Shown here: positions 10,094-21,200 of the stretch, one piece after another
Layout of the letters: each line of letters opens with the position of its first letter
Position numbering within the stretch: position 1 is the first letter of the stretch
Origin: Allorhodopirellula heiligendammensis
Lineage (GTDB): Bacteria > Planctomycetota > Planctomycetia > Pirellulales > Pirellulaceae
Length of the DNA stretch: 64,000 nt
NCBI RefSeq assembly: GCF_007860105.1
Contig: NZ_SJPU01000001.1
Location: 1,532,118 to 1,596,117, forward strand
Direction of reading: 5' to 3'
Notes under the pieces: generated by a model
Told to the model about the DNA's origin: nothing
Seen by the model: the letters and a program-made list of their open reading frames with translations, nothing else
Database searches by the model: none
Position numbers and translations under genes: made by a program

Positions 10094-11413
10094 TTAAGCC
10101 GCGTTCTGCTGGGAGTCCTGCGGGATCGATTGCATGCCCAACAGTTCGATCGTCCGATGATAGGCGCCTCGATGCTGGTCGACGATTTGTTGGGCTGCAT
10201 GCCCCAAGGAATCAGCGGCGGGATGGTCATCGAGACATCGTCGCACAAACGCCGTGAGCTGTTCCTCATCGGCAACGCGGACGGCGCCATGACCGGCGAT
10301 GAGTTGCTCGGCGATGGTGGAGAAGTTTTTTGTATTGGGGCCGAAGGAGACCGCGCAGCCGTATCCTGCGGGCTCCAGCATATTCTGGCCACCGCGGTCA
10401 CCAAAACTGCCCCCCACGGTTGCGATGTGCGCGACGCCCCACCAGTGGCGTAACTCGCCAATCGTATCGACGAGAATGACCTCCTCGCCCTCCCACTCGT
10501 CATTGAATTGACTCTCGTTCTGGCTACGGCGGATGACCCGATCGCCACTCGCTACCACTAATTCTGCGACTTGGTTGAACCGTTCCGGGTGACGAGGCAC
10601 GAGAATCAGCCGCAGTTCGGGATGCTCAACACGCAGGCGTTGATAGATTTTCAAGGCCATCGCCTCTTCACCCGCCTGCGTGCTGCCGAAACACCAGACG
10701 CGGTGCCAGGGGCTTACGCCGGCCCAGTTAATCCGCGCATTGACTCCAGGGGTATCACGTGAACGGGGAGCATTGTCAAACTTCAGCGATCCGGTCACGC
10801 GAGCTCGATCGCGATCAACCCCGCAAGCAACGAAGCGATCCGCCGTTTCTGCATCCTGACACCCCACCGCAGTCAGCGACGCAAACGTCGGCCGCAATAG
10901 CCACGCAAACTTTTGGTAGCGTCCCGCACTACGCTCGCTAAGCCGACCGTTGATCACGGTAACGGCGCAGTTAACGCGAGTTGCAGCAGTAACCAGGTTG
11001 GGCCAAAGCTCGAGTTCAGCGAGCACTAACTGACGACACTTGAGATTCCGCAATGTGCACTGCACTGCCCACGTAAAATCGAGTGGGCAGAAAAACACGC
11101 GTTCCTGGCCAAAATGCTTGACCGCGAGATCATATCCAGTATCAGTCGATGCGCTGATCACAACTGCCGTATGAGGCGACCGCGCGGATAACAGTCGCGC
11201 AAGCTCAGGTAACAGATTGACTTCACCCACGCTCACCGCGTGCAACCAAATCGACTCGTCGCTACCGGCAAGAAGTTCGGACGCTCGCCGCTTTGACACA
11301 CCGAAAAGTTTCTCGGAGACACCCCGGCGGTAGCGTCCGTACCGGACGATTCGGTAGAGAATGACCGGCGAGAGCAGTGTCAGAGCGATCGCGTAGAGGA
11401 GATTGAGAAACAT
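10094..11413 (-). CDS. waaA: 3-deoxy-D-manno-octulosonic acid (Kdo) transferase
   Basis: The 439-residue protein matches WaaA/KdtA, which adds Kdo to the lipid A precursor at the inner membrane. It begins with a short membrane anchor (LLYAIALTLLSPVILYRIV). A GT-B fold follows, with the GEVNLLPEL and SASTDTGYDLA segments of the N-terminal domain, AELELWPNLV, INGRLSERS, and the C-terminal domain with GSTQAGEEAM, LILVPRHPERF and NMLEPAGYGCAVSFGPNTKNF. Length is near the family norm (about 425). Its presence supports a lipid A-bearing outer membrane in this organism. It stands alone between two unrelated genes. Confidence 0.93.
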   Translation of the reverse strand: MFLNLLYAIALTLLSPVILYRIVRYGRYRRGVSEKLFGVSKRRASELLAGSDESIWLHAVSVGEVNLLPELARLLSARSPHTAVVISASTDTGYDLAVKHFGQERVFFCPLDFTWAVQCTLRNLKCRQLVLAELELWPNLVTAATRVNCAVTVINGRLSERSAGRYQKFAWLLRPTFASLTAVGCQDAETADRFVACGVDRDRARVTGSLKFDNAPRSRDTPGVNARINWAGVSPWHRVWCFGSTQAGEEAMALKIYQRLRVEHPELRLILVPRHPERFNQVAELVVASGDRVIRRSQNESQFNDEWEGEEVILVDTIGELRHWWGVAHIATVGGSFGDRGGQNMLEPAGYGCAVSFGPNTKNFSTIAEQLIAGHGAVRVADEEQLTAFVRRCLDDHPAADSLGHAAQQIVDQHRGAYHRTIELLGMQSIPQDSQQNAA

Positions 11414-11531
11414 CCGTGTTCCCTTGAGAGTCGCGTAGTTTTTAGGAGATATCGAAGGACGTCAACTTCACGAGGACGACGGACAAGCTTCCCCGGAGGG
11501 ATAGCTGCACTCTGCCGAGAACGTCAGCCTC

Positions 11532-14500
11532 CTATACCATTTTTCTCATACAGCAGGATTTGTATTTCTTCCCGCTTCCGCAAGGGCACGGTGAGTTGCG
11601 ACCGATACGCGGTTCGTCTTTCCGGATTGGTTCCGGTTTGACTTCCTCGCCATCGCCACGCCCCTCGCTACCGGAGGCCGCTCGTTGGGCCGCTGTGTCG
11701 CTGGGCATGCGGGCGATCGAACCGGCTTCATGAGCGTCATCATGGCGAGGTCGAGCATCGACCCAGGTGCTACGAATGAACGCCTCATTGAAAGATTCCA
11801 TGCGGAAGATCAATTCGGAAACACGCTCTCCGATCGAGCCCCACATCGTCTCAAACATCCGCATCCCTTCGCGTTTGTACTCGACCTTGGGGTCCATTTG
11901 AGCGTAGCCCTTGAGCCCCACGCTGCTGCGCAGGTGATCCATTGTCAGCAGGTGGTTCTTCCAGGCATCGTCGACAATATTGAGCAGAATCTGCCGCTCC
12001 ATTCGCCGCATCTCTGGATAGAACCGATCATCCACGGCCCCTTGAACGGCGAGTGTCAACTCAGCCCGATCCATGCGCGACAGATCCTCGACAGTCGTTT
12101 CGTGATCGAGCTCCCTGCCGAGCCACTCAACCAGCGATTCTAACTGGCCACTGTCGCCACTGGCGAGCAAGGCGGTGGACTCATCATCTGCACCTGAGAA
12201 TAGCTCAGCAACCTTCGCAATGGCTTGCTCCTGTGCGGCCACGGACTGGCTCGCAGTTGATTTGCTGTGCTGGATCAACTGCAGCTTCAGGTCATCGCGA
12301 TTGAGTTTGATCTCATCAACTGATAATTCTGTATTGAAGCGACCTTGGACCCATGCAATCAAACCTTCACGATCGAGCGAGACCTGCGTCCCCTGTTTCT
12401 CCGTGAATCGTGAGATACCTGTGAGCACCGGGTACTCAGCTTCCTTCTCGGTGTAGGCGGCTTCCGCACGCTGCATCAGCGTGTCGGATACCTTCCGGCT
12501 GTCGTCGACGTCACGGAACTCGTCCGGCGTCGTTTCGATGCCGAATTTGTTTCGCATCCAAGCACACAGGACCCTCAGGCCGTACTCTGCGTCGAGCAGC
12601 GGCTCGCCTTCGCTCAGATCGGTGCTGGCGATCAAGGCGTGTGCCTTTTCGACAAAATCGTCGAGCATTTCCTCGCGATCAAGATTCTTGAGCTGGTGAT
12701 CTTGATAGTTCGTTTGCAGCCGCGTGTTGGCCCACGTTGCCATTGCTTTCCAGTTCCATTCTTCTTCCATGCCACTGGGCAGGTTCTCTTCGACGGCTTC
12801 GGCGATGGTGACCTCGGATTTCCGTTCCGCTTGATCCTTCGCGTAGCTATCGGCCATCTCGAAATCCATGTTCGAGAAATCGCGTGCGTCGAGCTGGCAC
12901 TGAAGCTGCGTGCCGGCGTAGTTGGCGAATGTCTCGATACCGTAATTAGGTTCGAGGAAGGTATCGACGTGGGATTCGATCTCAGCCCGGATCAGGCCGA
13001 GAATCATATTGCGTGAGGAGTGACCATCAAGCAGATTCTGACGATAGCGATAGACGCGTTTGCGTTGCTCGTCCATCACTTCGTCATACTCGAGCAAGCT
13101 TTTTCGAATTTCAAAGTTGCGCTCTTCAACCTTCTTCTGTGCTGCAGCGATGCGACGGGTGACGAGCGATGACTCGATCGCCTCACCTTCCTTCATACCC
13201 ATTCGCTCCATCACGCTCTTGACGAAGTCGCCGGCGAAAATCCGCATCAAGTCATCTTCGAGAGACAAGAAGAAGCGACTACCGCCAGGATCACCCTGGC
13301 GACCACAGCGACCACGCAACTGCAAGTCGATCCGACGCGATTCGTGGCGTTCGGTACCGAGCACATACAAGCCCCCGAGATCGCGTACGATCTCCCCTTC
13401 GGCACTCATCTGCTCTTGCTCATCGATCTCGTCGACGAGCTTCTTCCAGACGTCATCCGGCACTTCTAGCCGAGTCGGATAGGTATGTTGCAGTTGAGCC
13501 CAGGCCATCGTCTCAGGGTTACCACCGAGAATAATATCGGTTCCGCGTCCAGCCATGTTGGTGGCGATGGTAACCGCGCCGATGCGTCCCGCTTGAGCGA
13601 CAATTTCAGCTTCGCGACCGTGCTGCTTTGCATTGAGCACGTTGTGAGTGATGCCCCGGGTCTCGAGCATATGGCTGAGCCGCTCGCTCTTCTCAATGCT
13701 GACCGTACCTACCAAAACCGGCCGCCCAGCACGCTCGATCTTGACGATCTTCGCACGAGCAACACTCTCAGGCTGCTTCTCGTTTTTAGGCACGATCATG
13801 ACGGCATCATCCGCCTCGCTTTGGATCTTGCCCCAGATTTCGCTCCCGTCCTTGAGCGAGACGACGTCCCACTTGTGGGCGCGTTCAACGTCGTCTGCGA
13901 TCGCGCGGAATTTATCTTTCTCGTTGAGGTAAATCAAATCAGCATGCTCGATCCGTTGCATTTCCCGGTGAGTGGGAATGGCGACCACGTCAAGCTTGTA
14001 GATCTTCCAGAATTCGTCCGCTTCGGTCATCGCCGTGCCGGTCATCCCCGACAGTTTTTTATACATCTTGAAGATGTTCTGCAGCGACGCGGTGGCAAAG
14101 GTTTGAGTCTCTTGCTTGATCGGCACGCCTTCTTTGGCCTCACAGGCTTGATGCAGCCCATCGGACCATTGACGGCCTTCCATCAAGCGGCCTGTGAATT
14201 CATCGACGATGACAATCTGTTGGTCCTTGATGACGTAGTTGACATCGAGCTTGTAGAGGTAGTGAGCCTTCAGCGCGTTGTCGATCAGGTGCGGCCATTC
14301 CATGTTACCGGCGGTGTAAAAACTCTCGACACCAGCGAGTTCCTCTGCCGCGCGAACGCCTTCGTCGGTAAGCGTGACGTTGTGCTGCTTCTCATCAACG
14401 GTAAAGTGCAATTCCTTTTGCAGCTGCCGGGCAACACGATCGGCGTCGGCGTAACGTCCAAGATCTAGATCGGCTGGGCCGCTGATGATTAAGGGAGTTC

Positions 14501-15245
14501 GCGCTTCATCAATGAGGATATTGTCGACTTCGTCAATGATCGCGTAGTTCAGCGGGCCTTGGCACTGTTGGGCATCGCTGGGGAACCGGTCGTCGCCTTT
14601 CGCGGCCGGACGCATGTTGTCTCGCAGATAATCGAATCCGAACTCATTGTTGGTTCCGTAGGTGATATCGCACTGGTACGCCGCCTGTTTCTCCTGCGTG
14701 CTCATTCCAGACTGGATCGCATTGATCGTCAGTCCGAGATTCATGCAGAGAGGTGCCATCCACTCCATATCACGACGAGCGAGGTAATCGTTGACCGTGA
14801 TGACGTGAACGCCCTTGCCTTCGAGGGCATTGAGGTACGCAGGCAGCGTCGCGACCAGCGTCTTTCCCTCACCTGTCACCATTTCGGCAATCCCACCAGC
14901 GTGTAGCACCATGCCACCAATCAGCTGGACGTCATAATGGCGCATGTTGAGAAACCGCTTGCCGCCTTCTCGACACACCGCAAAGGCTTCCACGAGGAGG
15001 TCATCGAGCGTCTCCCCCTGGCGCAGTCGCTTGCGGAACAGCTCGGTTTGCGCACGTAACTCTTCGTCTGTGAACGCTTCGTACTTAGGCTCCAACGCGT
15101 TGATTTTTTCGACACGCTCTTGAAGCTTGGCGACATGCCTCGCATTGGCCGAGCCGAAGACGCTGGTGGCGGCCTGGCCGACCCGTTCGAAGGTTCCGCC
15201 GAAAACGAGACCGAGTAGGTCCCAAAGACGCTCGAAAATGGACAT
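11532..15245 (-). CDS. secA: SecA preprotein translocase ATPase, extended planctomycete form
   Basis: SecA drives Sec-dependent export. At 1237 residues it is about 350 longer than E. coli SecA. Visible features are [17 protein letters not shown] (Walker A), [16 protein letters not shown] (DEAD region), the [15 protein letters not shown] segment, [11 protein letters not shown], and [13 protein letters not shown] (motif VI). At the C-terminus a SEC-C zinc motif ([15 protein letters not shown]) binds SecB or ribosomes in relatives. Two insertions stand out: about 45 residues at 457-502, and a long acidic helical extension (about 790-1080) before the [19 protein letters not shown] scaffold helix. 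The gene is monocistronic and a NIF3 gene lies upstream on the same strand. Confidence 0.96.
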   Translation of the reverse strand: MSIFERLWDLLGLVFGGTFERVGQAATSVFGSANARHVAKLQERVEKINALEPKYEAFTDEELRAQTELFRKRLRQGETLDDLLVEAFAVCREGGKRFLNMRHYDVQLIGGMVLHAGGIAEMVTGEGKTLVATLPAYLNALEGKGVHVITVNDYLARRDMEWMAPLCMNLGLTINAIQSGMSTQEKQAAYQCDITYGTNNEFGFDYLRDNMRPAAKGDDRFPSDAQQCQGPLNYAIIDEVDNILIDEARTPLIISGPADLDLGRYADADRVARQLQKELHFTVDEKQHNVTLTDEGVRAAEELAGVESFYTAGNMEWPHLIDNALKAHYLYKLDVNYVIKDQQIVIVDEFTGRLMEGRQWSDGLHQACEAKEGVPIKQETQTFATASLQNIFKMYKKLSGMTGTAMTEADEFWKIYKLDVVAIPTHREMQRIEHADLIYLNEKDKFRAIADDVERAHKWDVVSLKDGSEIWGKIQSEADDAVMIVPKNEKQPESVARAKIVKIERAGRPVLVGTVSIEKSERLSHMLETRGITHNVLNAKQHGREAEIVAQAGRIGAVTIATNMAGRGTDIILGGNPETMAWAQLQHTYPTRLEVPDDVWKKLVDEIDEQEQMSAEGEIVRDLGGLYVLGTERHESRRIDLQLRGRCGRQGDPGGSRFFLSLEDDLMRIFAGDFVKSVMERMGMKEGEAIESSLVTRRIAAAQKKVEERNFEIRKSLLEYDEVMDEQRKRVYRYRQNLLDGHSSRNMILGLIRAEIESHVDTFLEPNYGIETFANYAGTQLQCQLDARDFSNMDFEMADSYAKDQAERKSEVTIAEAVEENLPSGMEEEWNWKAMATWANTRLQTNYQDHQLKNLDREEMLDDFVEKAHALIASTDLSEGEPLLDAEYGLRVLCAWMRNKFGIETTPDEFRDVDDSRKVSDTLMQRAEAAYTEKEAEYPVLTGISRFTEKQGTQVSLDREGLIAWVQGRFNTELSVDEIKLNRDDLKLQLIQHSKSTASQSVAAQEQAIAKVAELFSGADDESTALLASGDSGQLESLVEWLGRELDHETTVEDLSRMDRAELTLAVQGAVDDRFYPEMRRMERQILLNIVDDAWKNHLLTMDHLRSSVGLKGYAQMDPKVEYKREGMRMFETMWGSIGERVSELIFRMESFNEAFIRSTWVDARPRHDDAHEAGSIARMPSDTAAQRAASGSEGRGDGEEVKPEPIRKDEPRIGRNSPCPCGSGKKYKSCCMRKMV

Positions 15246-15279
15246 AGAGTTTTTTTAAGGGGTGAAACGCGTTGGTTGT

Positions 15280-15298
15280 AAAGGGTCTGACCCCTTTG
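15280..15298. repeat. Small palindrome around GGGTCTGACCC
   Basis: An almost perfect inverted repeat of about 19 bases (AAAGGG, then TCTGA, then CCCCTTT) lies between secA and the NIF3 gene. Similar GGGTCAGACCC palindromes recur as REP-like elements in many bacterial genomes. Only this copy was noticed in the window. Confidence 0.4.
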
Positions 15299-15336
15299 CG
15301 GATAGGTTCTTTCGTAAACCGTGCCAGTGTTCCACG

Positions 15337-16260
15337 TTACGGGTTTGGCGAATTTCGGTCAACTGCGATCACATCCCGCTCGCGGCGACTCGCCCAAACC
15401 CGAAAGTTGTCTACCGGAGTCGATTTGGCATGAATTTTGACCAGCTGGGGCAGAGTTTGCAAACGCTGGGCCAGACTCTCCATCGCAAACCGCTCGCTGG
15501 CATAGTGTCCGAGCATCACGAGCGTTATCCCCGTGTTTTCCGCTTCCAGACACGTGTGAAAGGTGGCCTCGCCGGTAATCAGCAGTTCACAACCAACCCG
15601 ACCGGCGGCCCCTACGAAACTGCCACCACTGCCACAAGCAAAGCCGATTCGCCGCACGGGTCGCTGCGGATCTCCTACCATTCGCGGCCGCGTCGCTCCC
15701 GAAAATTCCGCAGCGAGCTTTAAAATTTCATGCGCAGAGCGCCAGTCGGGCAGATCCCCATACCGCCCCGCCCCGAGCGACCTATCTCCCCTATTCTTCG
15801 CACTGCCCTCATCCTTCTCAATGTAGCCGTCCCATGCCGCCGGTCCGAGTTGCTCACCCGCCCCGCCCAAGTTCGGCTTGGGTATCAATGCACCCACCCC
15901 TTTCACCCTCAACGCGTCACACCACTGATCGTTGATCCCCCCGGGCGCGGAGTCATAGGCAGTATGGGCGCTATACAGAGCCGTCCCGTTGCGGCACAGT
16001 CGCCATACCAGTTCACCGGCGGCTGAATCCACCGTGATTTTTCTCAGCGGCTGAAACGGCAATGGGTGATGAGCGATGACGAGGTCAACATTTTCCGCCT
16101 CGGCTTCGTCAATGACCGCGGGAGTGACCGTCAAACAGGTCATCACGCGCGTGGCCGTTGCCGTCCGGTCACCCAGCAGCAAGCCGACGTTGTCCCAGTC
16201 TTCGGCGAACCGCACCGGAGCAAGCTCAGCCATCGCCTGGCAAAAGTGTTGGATTTGCAT
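15337..16260 (-). CDS. NIF3 / dinuclear metal centre (YbgI-type) protein
   Basis: The protein belongs to the NIF3 family of hexameric proteins with a two-metal centre; the cellular role is not settled. Metal-ligand regions are clear: AEDWDNVGLLLGD near the N-terminus, DLVIAHHPLPFQPLR, SAHTAYDSAPGGINDQ, and at the C-terminus GEATFHTCLEAE followed by LGHYASERFAME. Length is about 307 residues from this ATG, within the range of forms that carry a middle insertion. The frame is open to an upstream ATG at 16329, but family members start with the equivalent of MQIQHFCQAM, so 16260 is preferred. It lies between secA and the RDD gene on the same strand. Confidence 0.88.
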   Translation of the reverse strand: MQIQHFCQAMAELAPVRFAEDWDNVGLLLGDRTATATRVMTCLTVTPAVIDEAEAENVDLVIAHHPLPFQPLRKITVDSAAGELVWRLCRNGTALYSAHTAYDSAPGGINDQWCDALRVKGVGALIPKPNLGGAGEQLGPAAWDGYIEKDEGSAKNRGDRSLGAGRYGDLPDWRSAHEILKLAAEFSGATRPRMVGDPQRPVRRIGFACGSGGSFVGAAGRVGCELLITGEATFHTCLEAENTGITLVMLGHYASERFAMESLAQRLQTLPQLVKIHAKSTPVDNFRVWASRRERDVIAVDRNSPNP

Positions 16261-16450
16261 GAATCGTCGCTTCAAGTCAGGAGGATAATGCCGTCCAAAA
16301 TTTTCACGAGCCGTTTTGGCGTTAACCATGGCTCTCGGTTCCTAGCTGTCAAAACCGGGGCTAGCGCCCAAACGGCTCATTCAGCGTGAATGCCATCAAA
16401 AAATAAAGTTTGGCGGTGGGAGGCGTCGTGAGGATCGGCAACAAAATCCA

Positions 16451-17452
16451 CTACGATGGAACGACGCGTGCTTGGTCACGCCGCAGCGGGCTGTATCCGG
16501 CCAGCGGCCCCAGATCGGCGGGCTCGTCGGTGGGGGCGGACAGGAAGGTGCGGTAGTATAGCGCAAGCAGGAGTAAATCGAAGTCGACGCTAGGGACAAA
16601 ATCGAACCTCTCGATCAAAGGGATGGCGAGATGACGTGCGATTTCAGCACGGCGACCGGGTGTCAGGTAATGACGCCGCTCAACATAAATTGCCAGCGTC
16701 CGCGCCATACTCCGAGAAACGCTGTAGTCCCCTGGGATGAATGAGGCCAATGGCGCCACTCGTGGATCCTCCACCTTGGCAATCGGTAGCCGCCATGTTT
16801 TTTCATCGACGATTACCATGGTCCCGGCCGCAATGTCACCGAGCCGCTGCATCCGTCGCGTGCAGATCACACTGATTAGCCCCACGATCCCAGTGGGAAT
16901 GAAAAATACAGGCGGCACGTCTACGGCGAGCTGAGGGAGAGCCGCCATCGGGGCCATGTCGGCGACCCGCAATAGATTCCGCACAATCGCGCGCCGACCA
17001 GTGATCGGGCATCCATCGATGTCGATCACGCGGATACCAAACATCCACTTGCCGACCGTGCGGCCATTGAAATAGGTCTCCATCGAGGCCCCGTAAAACC
17101 AACTGATCACAAAGTAGCAGACCAGAACTGCGCCCACGGCGAACGCCCCCAGGAGTTCGATGGCCAGTGTCCCGACCAAGAACCACAGCACCATCACGAT
17201 GCAGAACATCATTCCATAACGCACCAACACGTCGATGACATAGGCTGGCAGCCGCCGAAATGGCCCCGCCAGCTGGTACTGAAAAGCAATGTTCTCAGGC
17301 GTCACCACCTCGATCGTGGTATCGAGCGGACGCACTGAGCTCTCACCGACTCCCAGCATCGATGCATCTGAACGCTGTTCCGACTCCCTGATGCGATCAG
17401 CGAGATCGGGTTCTGCGGCAACGGTGACGGCACGTGGGGAGGCGGTGGGCAT
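16451..17452 (-). CDS. RDD family membrane protein
   Basis: A 333-residue inner-membrane protein with an RDD domain at about 60-215. After an acidic cytoplasmic leader comes the signature AGPFRRLPAYVIDVLVRYG, with the Arg and Asp residues in the first helix, then FNGRTVGKWMFGIRVIDIDG, a loop typical of the family, and a third helix before RRMQRLGDIAAGTMVIVDE. The C-terminal 110 residues are cytoplasmic and helical, including YLTPGRRAEIARHLAIPLIER, as in planctomycete and actinobacterial relatives. RDD proteins have been tied to ion transport or to stage II sporulation-M neighbours, but no such partner gene is visible here. Confidence 0.85.
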   Translation of the reverse strand: MPTASPRAVTVAAEPDLADRIRESEQRSDASMLGVGESSVRPLDTTIEVVTPENIAFQYQLAGPFRRLPAYVIDVLVRYGMMFCIVMVLWFLVGTLAIELLGAFAVGAVLVCYFVISWFYGASMETYFNGRTVGKWMFGIRVIDIDGCPITGRRAIVRNLLRVADMAPMAALPQLAVDVPPVFFIPTGIVGLISVICTRRMQRLGDIAAGTMVIVDEKTWRLPIAKVEDPRVAPLASFIPGDYSVSRSMARTLAIYVERRHYLTPGRRAEIARHLAIPLIERFDFVPSVDFDLLLLALYYRTFLSAPTDEPADLGPLAGYSPLRRDQARVVPS

Positions 17453-17836
17453 GGTGCCAATTTACACGAAATGACTTGTTCGCGAGGGGCGTGGGACAGC
17501 CCACTCACCGGTCTCATAAAAACAAACTCATTTGGCTGGGGCGTTTGGCAGGGACGTTTGGCAGGGACGTACGGGGTCGAGTCCCTGGTCCCCAAGGACT
17601 CGATCCCGAGGACTCATTCCCGCGTCTCCTGGACTGGCGTCCCCAGCATAGAACTTTCGTCTCGTGGGGGGACGCTGAGGAGGCATCTCGCTGGGGCGAC
17701 TCTGTTAGCATGACCGAGTCGCGACACGAGCCTGGAGCGGACATCCATTTCGCCGGGGCGTTTTTCACGCTAAGTTACTTATCCAACAACTTCGGTGCCC
17801 TCCCCAGCACCTAGAAAATCATCCGAGAGGATCTCG
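17453..17836. other. Divergent intergenic region, RDD gene / POT transporter
   Basis: About 380 bases without a convincing gene. It must hold the promoters of both flanking genes. A 13-base tandem duplication (CGTTTGGCAGGGA, 17542-17567) and several short GC-rich inverted repeats around 17580-17620 are visible; no RNA family or operator was recognised. Confidence 0.5.
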
Positions 17837-19933
17837 ATGTCATCACCCGCAGTCGATCCAGTCGCTGGTCCCGAAACCGAATCGGGCAAGTCGTCATTCA
17901 CTTATCGCACCCGACCCGCTGCATCGCCCGGCATGCCCAGTGGGATTCCCTATATCATTGGGAACGAAGCCGCCGAGCGATTCAGCTTCTACGGGATGAA
18001 GGCCATCCTGACGATCTTCATGGTCGAGTATTTGCACTGGATGGGTACCAGCGCGCCGGCGGCAACGGCAGGGATGAGCAATGCTGAGGCCACCGAGCAT
18101 TTCCACACCTTCACCGCCGCAGCCTATTTCTTTCCCGTTTTCGGGGCACTGTTGGCCGACGTCTTCCTGGGCAAGTACCGGACGATCTTATATCTCTCGA
18201 TCGTGTACTGCGTCGGCCACGCGGCCCTGGCCCTGATGGGATCGCCGCCGGTGAACGCGGGTACGTGGCTGTTCATCGGTCTCCTGTTGATCTCGATTGG
18301 ATCGGGTGGCATCAAACCATGTGTGTCGGCCAACGTCGGTGACCAGTTCGGGAAAGCCAACCAGCATTTGCTTACGAAAGTATACCAGTGGTTCTATTTC
18401 AGTATTAACCTCGGTGCATTCGTCTCCACCCTCCTGACACCGTGGGTGCTGCAGCACTACGGACCGCACTGGGCATTCGGCATTCCTGGCGTGCTGATGG
18501 CCGTGGCCACCCTGCTGTTCTGGTTAGGCCGAAAAGAGTTTGTCCACATCCCGCCCGGAGGAATGGCATTCGTACGAGAAACGTTCAGCTGGACCGGCAT
18601 TTCCGCGATCCTCAAGTTGATGATTATTTTCTCATTCATCGCGGTATTTTGGGCGCTATTCGATCAAACCGGCTCGTCGTGGGTACTGCAGACGAAGAGT
18701 CTCGATCGAACGTTCTTAGGCATGACGTGGCTGGAATCACAAATCCAAGCCGTTAACCCCATTTTTATCCTGACGCTCATCCCGCTCTTCCAGTTCGTCA
18801 TTTATCCGCTGGTCAATCGTGTCTTTACGCTCACCCCCATTCGCAAAATCTCCATTGGCTTGTTTGTGATGATGGGTGGCTTTGCGATCGTGTCGGTGCT
18901 CCAAGAAAAAATCGATTCAGGATTGGAACCTTCGCTCGGGTGGCAGTTTTTTGCCTACGTGGTGTTAACCGCCTCGGAAGTCATGGTGTCGATCACGGGT
19001 CTAGAGTTTGCCTACACGCAAGCCCCGAAGAACATGAAATCAATCGTGATGGCATTGTTCTTACTGTCTGTCTCGCTGGGCAATATCTTTACCGCTTCGG
19101 TCAATCACTTTATCCAAACCCCTGCGGTCACCGGCCTCGTCAGTGGCCTTGCTTCCGCTCAGCTCACGCCGGGGACGGAGATCACCGAAGGTGGTTTCAC
19201 GTCGACCGTGCTGCCACTGGAAAATGACGATGCCCAAATCCGGCAGCTCTCCATCGCGGGGCCTGATGGCAAGACTGGGACTGACGACGACGTCGTGATC
19301 AGCGTCGATAACGAAGGTGTCATGCAATCCATGACGAATGCGTCCAAGCCCATTTTTGAAGCTGCCGCCGACAAAATCGAAAAGGCATTCTTCGATGGGG
19401 CGAGCGCGTCCGCTGATACGCTGCCAAGTATCACGCAGATTGACAGTTTGTTGGAAGGTCTGCAGGACGCTCATGGCAACCCAATTCAATACAAGTTGAT
19501 TTCTCGAGACCGCTACCAGCTCGCCTCCGCCGGTGCTGATGGCGTCGAGTGGACGAAGTGGGACGAAACCTTGACAGGAATCCTGCAACGCCCCAATGAC
19601 GACGAGGAACAGGATGCGTACAGTTGGCTGGAACGCAAAAAGATCGAATTGCTCGGCCAAGATGACCCCGCCAAGATCGCTGCAGCGAAAGCGAAGATCG
19701 ACCAAGAACGCGGCGGTGGCACGGAGTCGACATTCTCACGCGACTATGCCATCGGGGGCCGCGTGCTGCTCGAAGGCGCCGACTACTTTTGGTTCTGGAC
19801 CACGTGCATTTTCGTCGCCGCGGTCATCTTTGTTCCGGTCGGTTACTTCTACAAAGAGAAGACCTATATCCAGGACGACACCGACGGCCCCCTCGACGAA
19901 CGCTCCACCGCTGAGGAGTCGTTGGTATCATGA
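17837..19933 (+). CDS. Proton-dependent oligopeptide transporter (POT/PTR2 family)
   Basis: A multi-helix inner-membrane transporter of about 698 residues that should import di- and tripeptides with protons. The family signature appears early: [17 protein letters not shown] contains the ERFSYYG-type ExxER-like motif, and [13 protein letters not shown] and [19 protein letters not shown] follow. The transport core ends near residue 430. About 200 residues of acidic, non-membrane sequence, including [20 protein letters not shown], are then inserted before a final helix ([22 protein letters not shown]). Ordinary bacterial POT proteins are near 500 residues, so the insertion is unusual. The start at 17837 has GAGAGG just upstream. 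Its stop overlaps the next start by 4 bases. Confidence 0.88.
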   Translation: MSSPAVDPVAGPETESGKSSFTYRTRPAASPGMPSGIPYIIGNEAAERFSFYGMKAILTIFMVEYLHWMGTSAPAATAGMSNAEATEHFHTFTAAAYFFPVFGALLADVFLGKYRTILYLSIVYCVGHAALALMGSPPVNAGTWLFIGLLLISIGSGGIKPCVSANVGDQFGKANQHLLTKVYQWFYFSINLGAFVSTLLTPWVLQHYGPHWAFGIPGVLMAVATLLFWLGRKEFVHIPPGGMAFVRETFSWTGISAILKLMIIFSFIAVFWALFDQTGSSWVLQTKSLDRTFLGMTWLESQIQAVNPIFILTLIPLFQFVIYPLVNRVFTLTPIRKISIGLFVMMGGFAIVSVLQEKIDSGLEPSLGWQFFAYVVLTASEVMVSITGLEFAYTQAPKNMKSIVMALFLLSVSLGNIFTASVNHFIQTPAVTGLVSGLASAQLTPGTEITEGGFTSTVLPLENDDAQIRQLSIAGPDGKTGTDDDVVISVDNEGVMQSMTNASKPIFEAAADKIEKAFFDGASASADTLPSITQIDSLLEGLQDAHGNPIQYKLISRDRYQLASAGADGVEWTKWDETLTGILQRPNDDEEQDAYSWLERKKIELLGQDDPAKIAAAKAKIDQERGGGTESTFSRDYAIGGRVLLEGADYFWFWTTCIFVAAVIFVPVGYFYKEKTYIQDDTDGPLDERSTAEESLVS

Positions 19934-20508
19934 TGCGATTGATCGCTGAGAGCCCTCTGATTGTCGCGGTGGTGCTCGGCGTGCTCGCGGCGGCACTGAT
20001 CTACGGATGGCTGCAAACGGGACGCAAGCCGCTGGCCATCATCGGGTTGATCGTGGCGTGTCTGATTCCCATCGCCTGGATCGTATCAGAGAACTGGGTG
20101 ACCGATCGGGAACAGATCGAACAGTTGATCTACCAGACGGCTGACGCAGTGGAAGCGAACGACTACGAACGAGCGGTCGCCGTCATCGGCGACGAGGCCA
20201 CTCGCCAGCAAGCGCTCAATGAATTGCCCCAATGGGAATTCAGCCAAGCCGATGTCGGTCGTATCCAAAGCATCCGTTTGATCGACGATACTCTGCCCAT
20301 GCAGGCCGATGTGGACATGACCGTCAAAGTCGAGGTCAGCAGCAAGCGAGGCGGACTGCAACAACTCCGCGTTCCTCGTCGACTGCTGTTGACCCTCGAA
20401 AAACGCGCAGACAACGCGGACCAGGTCGGCGGCGGATGGGTCGTAACGAAGTATGAGCATATGTCAATCGTTGGTGGCCCTGACAACTTTTCGACCCAGC
20501 CGAAATAG
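19930..20508 (+). CDS. Hypothetical membrane protein, translationally coupled to the POT transporter
   Basis: A 192-residue protein with two N-terminal membrane helices (about 8-26 and 34-54) and a soluble domain thereafter. That domain has an NTF2/DUF4878-like look: an [26 protein letters not shown] segment, a mid strand region and a closing [14 protein letters not shown] strand. No catalytic motif is visible. The start ATGA overlaps the transporter stop, so the two are probably made together; tmk follows after 23 bases on the same strand. An accessory or unrelated envelope role are equally possible. Confidence 0.7.
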   Translation: MMRLIAESPLIVAVVLGVLAAALIYGWLQTGRKPLAIIGLIVACLIPIAWIVSENWVTDREQIEQLIYQTADAVEANDYERAVAVIGDEATRQQALNELPQWEFSQADVGRIQSIRLIDDTLPMQADVDMTVKVEVSSKRGGLQQLRVPRRLLLTLEKRADNADQVGGGWVVTKYEHMSIVGGPDNFSTQPK

Positions 20509-20531
20509 ATCCCACACCCTGCAAGTTTTCA

Positions 20532-21173
20532 ATGACGCCCCCTCGCTTCATCTCGTTCGACGGCATTGATGGTGTCGGTAAATCAACGCAAATCGAACGA
20601 CTGGCTGAATACCTTCGCGATCAAGGAACCGATGTACTGGTCGTCCGTGACCCCGGAACGACTGAGATCGGATCAAAACTACGTGAGATTTTGCTCGATG
20701 GCAGCATGTCCATGCACCGGAGAACCGAAGCGATGCTGTTCATGGCGAGCCGCTGTGAAATGATCGAGACGGTGCTGCGGCCCGCCCTCGCCGCAGGCAA
20801 GACGGTCATCTCGGATCGTTTCCTACTCGCCAACGTAGTCTATCAAAGTACCAACGACACGCAGGGAGTGCCGCAGGTTGCACCCGAGATCCTGTGGAAG
20901 ATGGGGCACCTCGCCTGCGGTGGACTGCACCCTGACCTCACCCTACTATTGGATCTACCCGTCGATCAAGCGTACGGACGACTCGGTCAGAAAGTCGACC
21001 GGATGGAGGCTCGAGGCCGCGACTATCTCGATCGCGTCCGGCACGCATTTCTACAGCAACTGCCCGCCACAGGTGGCCGGAGTGTCGTGGTCTCGGCAGC
21101 GGGCAGCGTCGAGGAAGTAGCTGAACGAGTGACTCAGGCGGTGTTCGCAGGCCAAACTTCCAGCCAGTCGTAG
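20532..21173 (+). CDS. tmk: Thymidylate kinase
   Basis: The enzyme phosphorylates dTMP to dTDP in the cytoplasm. The 213 residues show the family pattern: FISFDGIDGVGKSTQIERLAE with the P-loop near the N-terminus, VVRDPGTTEIGSKLREILL with the conserved DPG/EPGGT-like loop, LFMASRCEMIETVLRPAL, VISDRFLLANVVYQ with the DR pair, and the LID region VDRMEARGRDYLDRV. Length is normal for bacterial Tmk. It is the last gene of a plus-strand run and is convergent with the trans-sulfuration gene, 27 bases away. Confidence 0.95.
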   Translation: MTPPRFISFDGIDGVGKSTQIERLAEYLRDQGTDVLVVRDPGTTEIGSKLREILLDGSMSMHRRTEAMLFMASRCEMIETVLRPALAAGKTVISDRFLLANVVYQSTNDTQGVPQVAPEILWKMGHLACGGLHPDLTLLLDLPVDQAYGRLGQKVDRMEARGRDYLDRVRHAFLQQLPATGGRSVVVSAAGSVEEVAERVTQAVFAGQTSSQS

Positions 21174-21200
21174 GGACTTGCGACAGGCTCGACGGCTGTT

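Noticed and set aside
10013-10453. Plus-strand frame overlapping the end of waaA
   Set aside because: Mostly antisense to waaA; the short part outside it shows nothing recognisable.
13485-14468. 327-codon plus-strand frame antisense to secA
   Set aside because: It lies wholly inside the conserved SecA coding region on the other strand and has no recognisable domain or start context.
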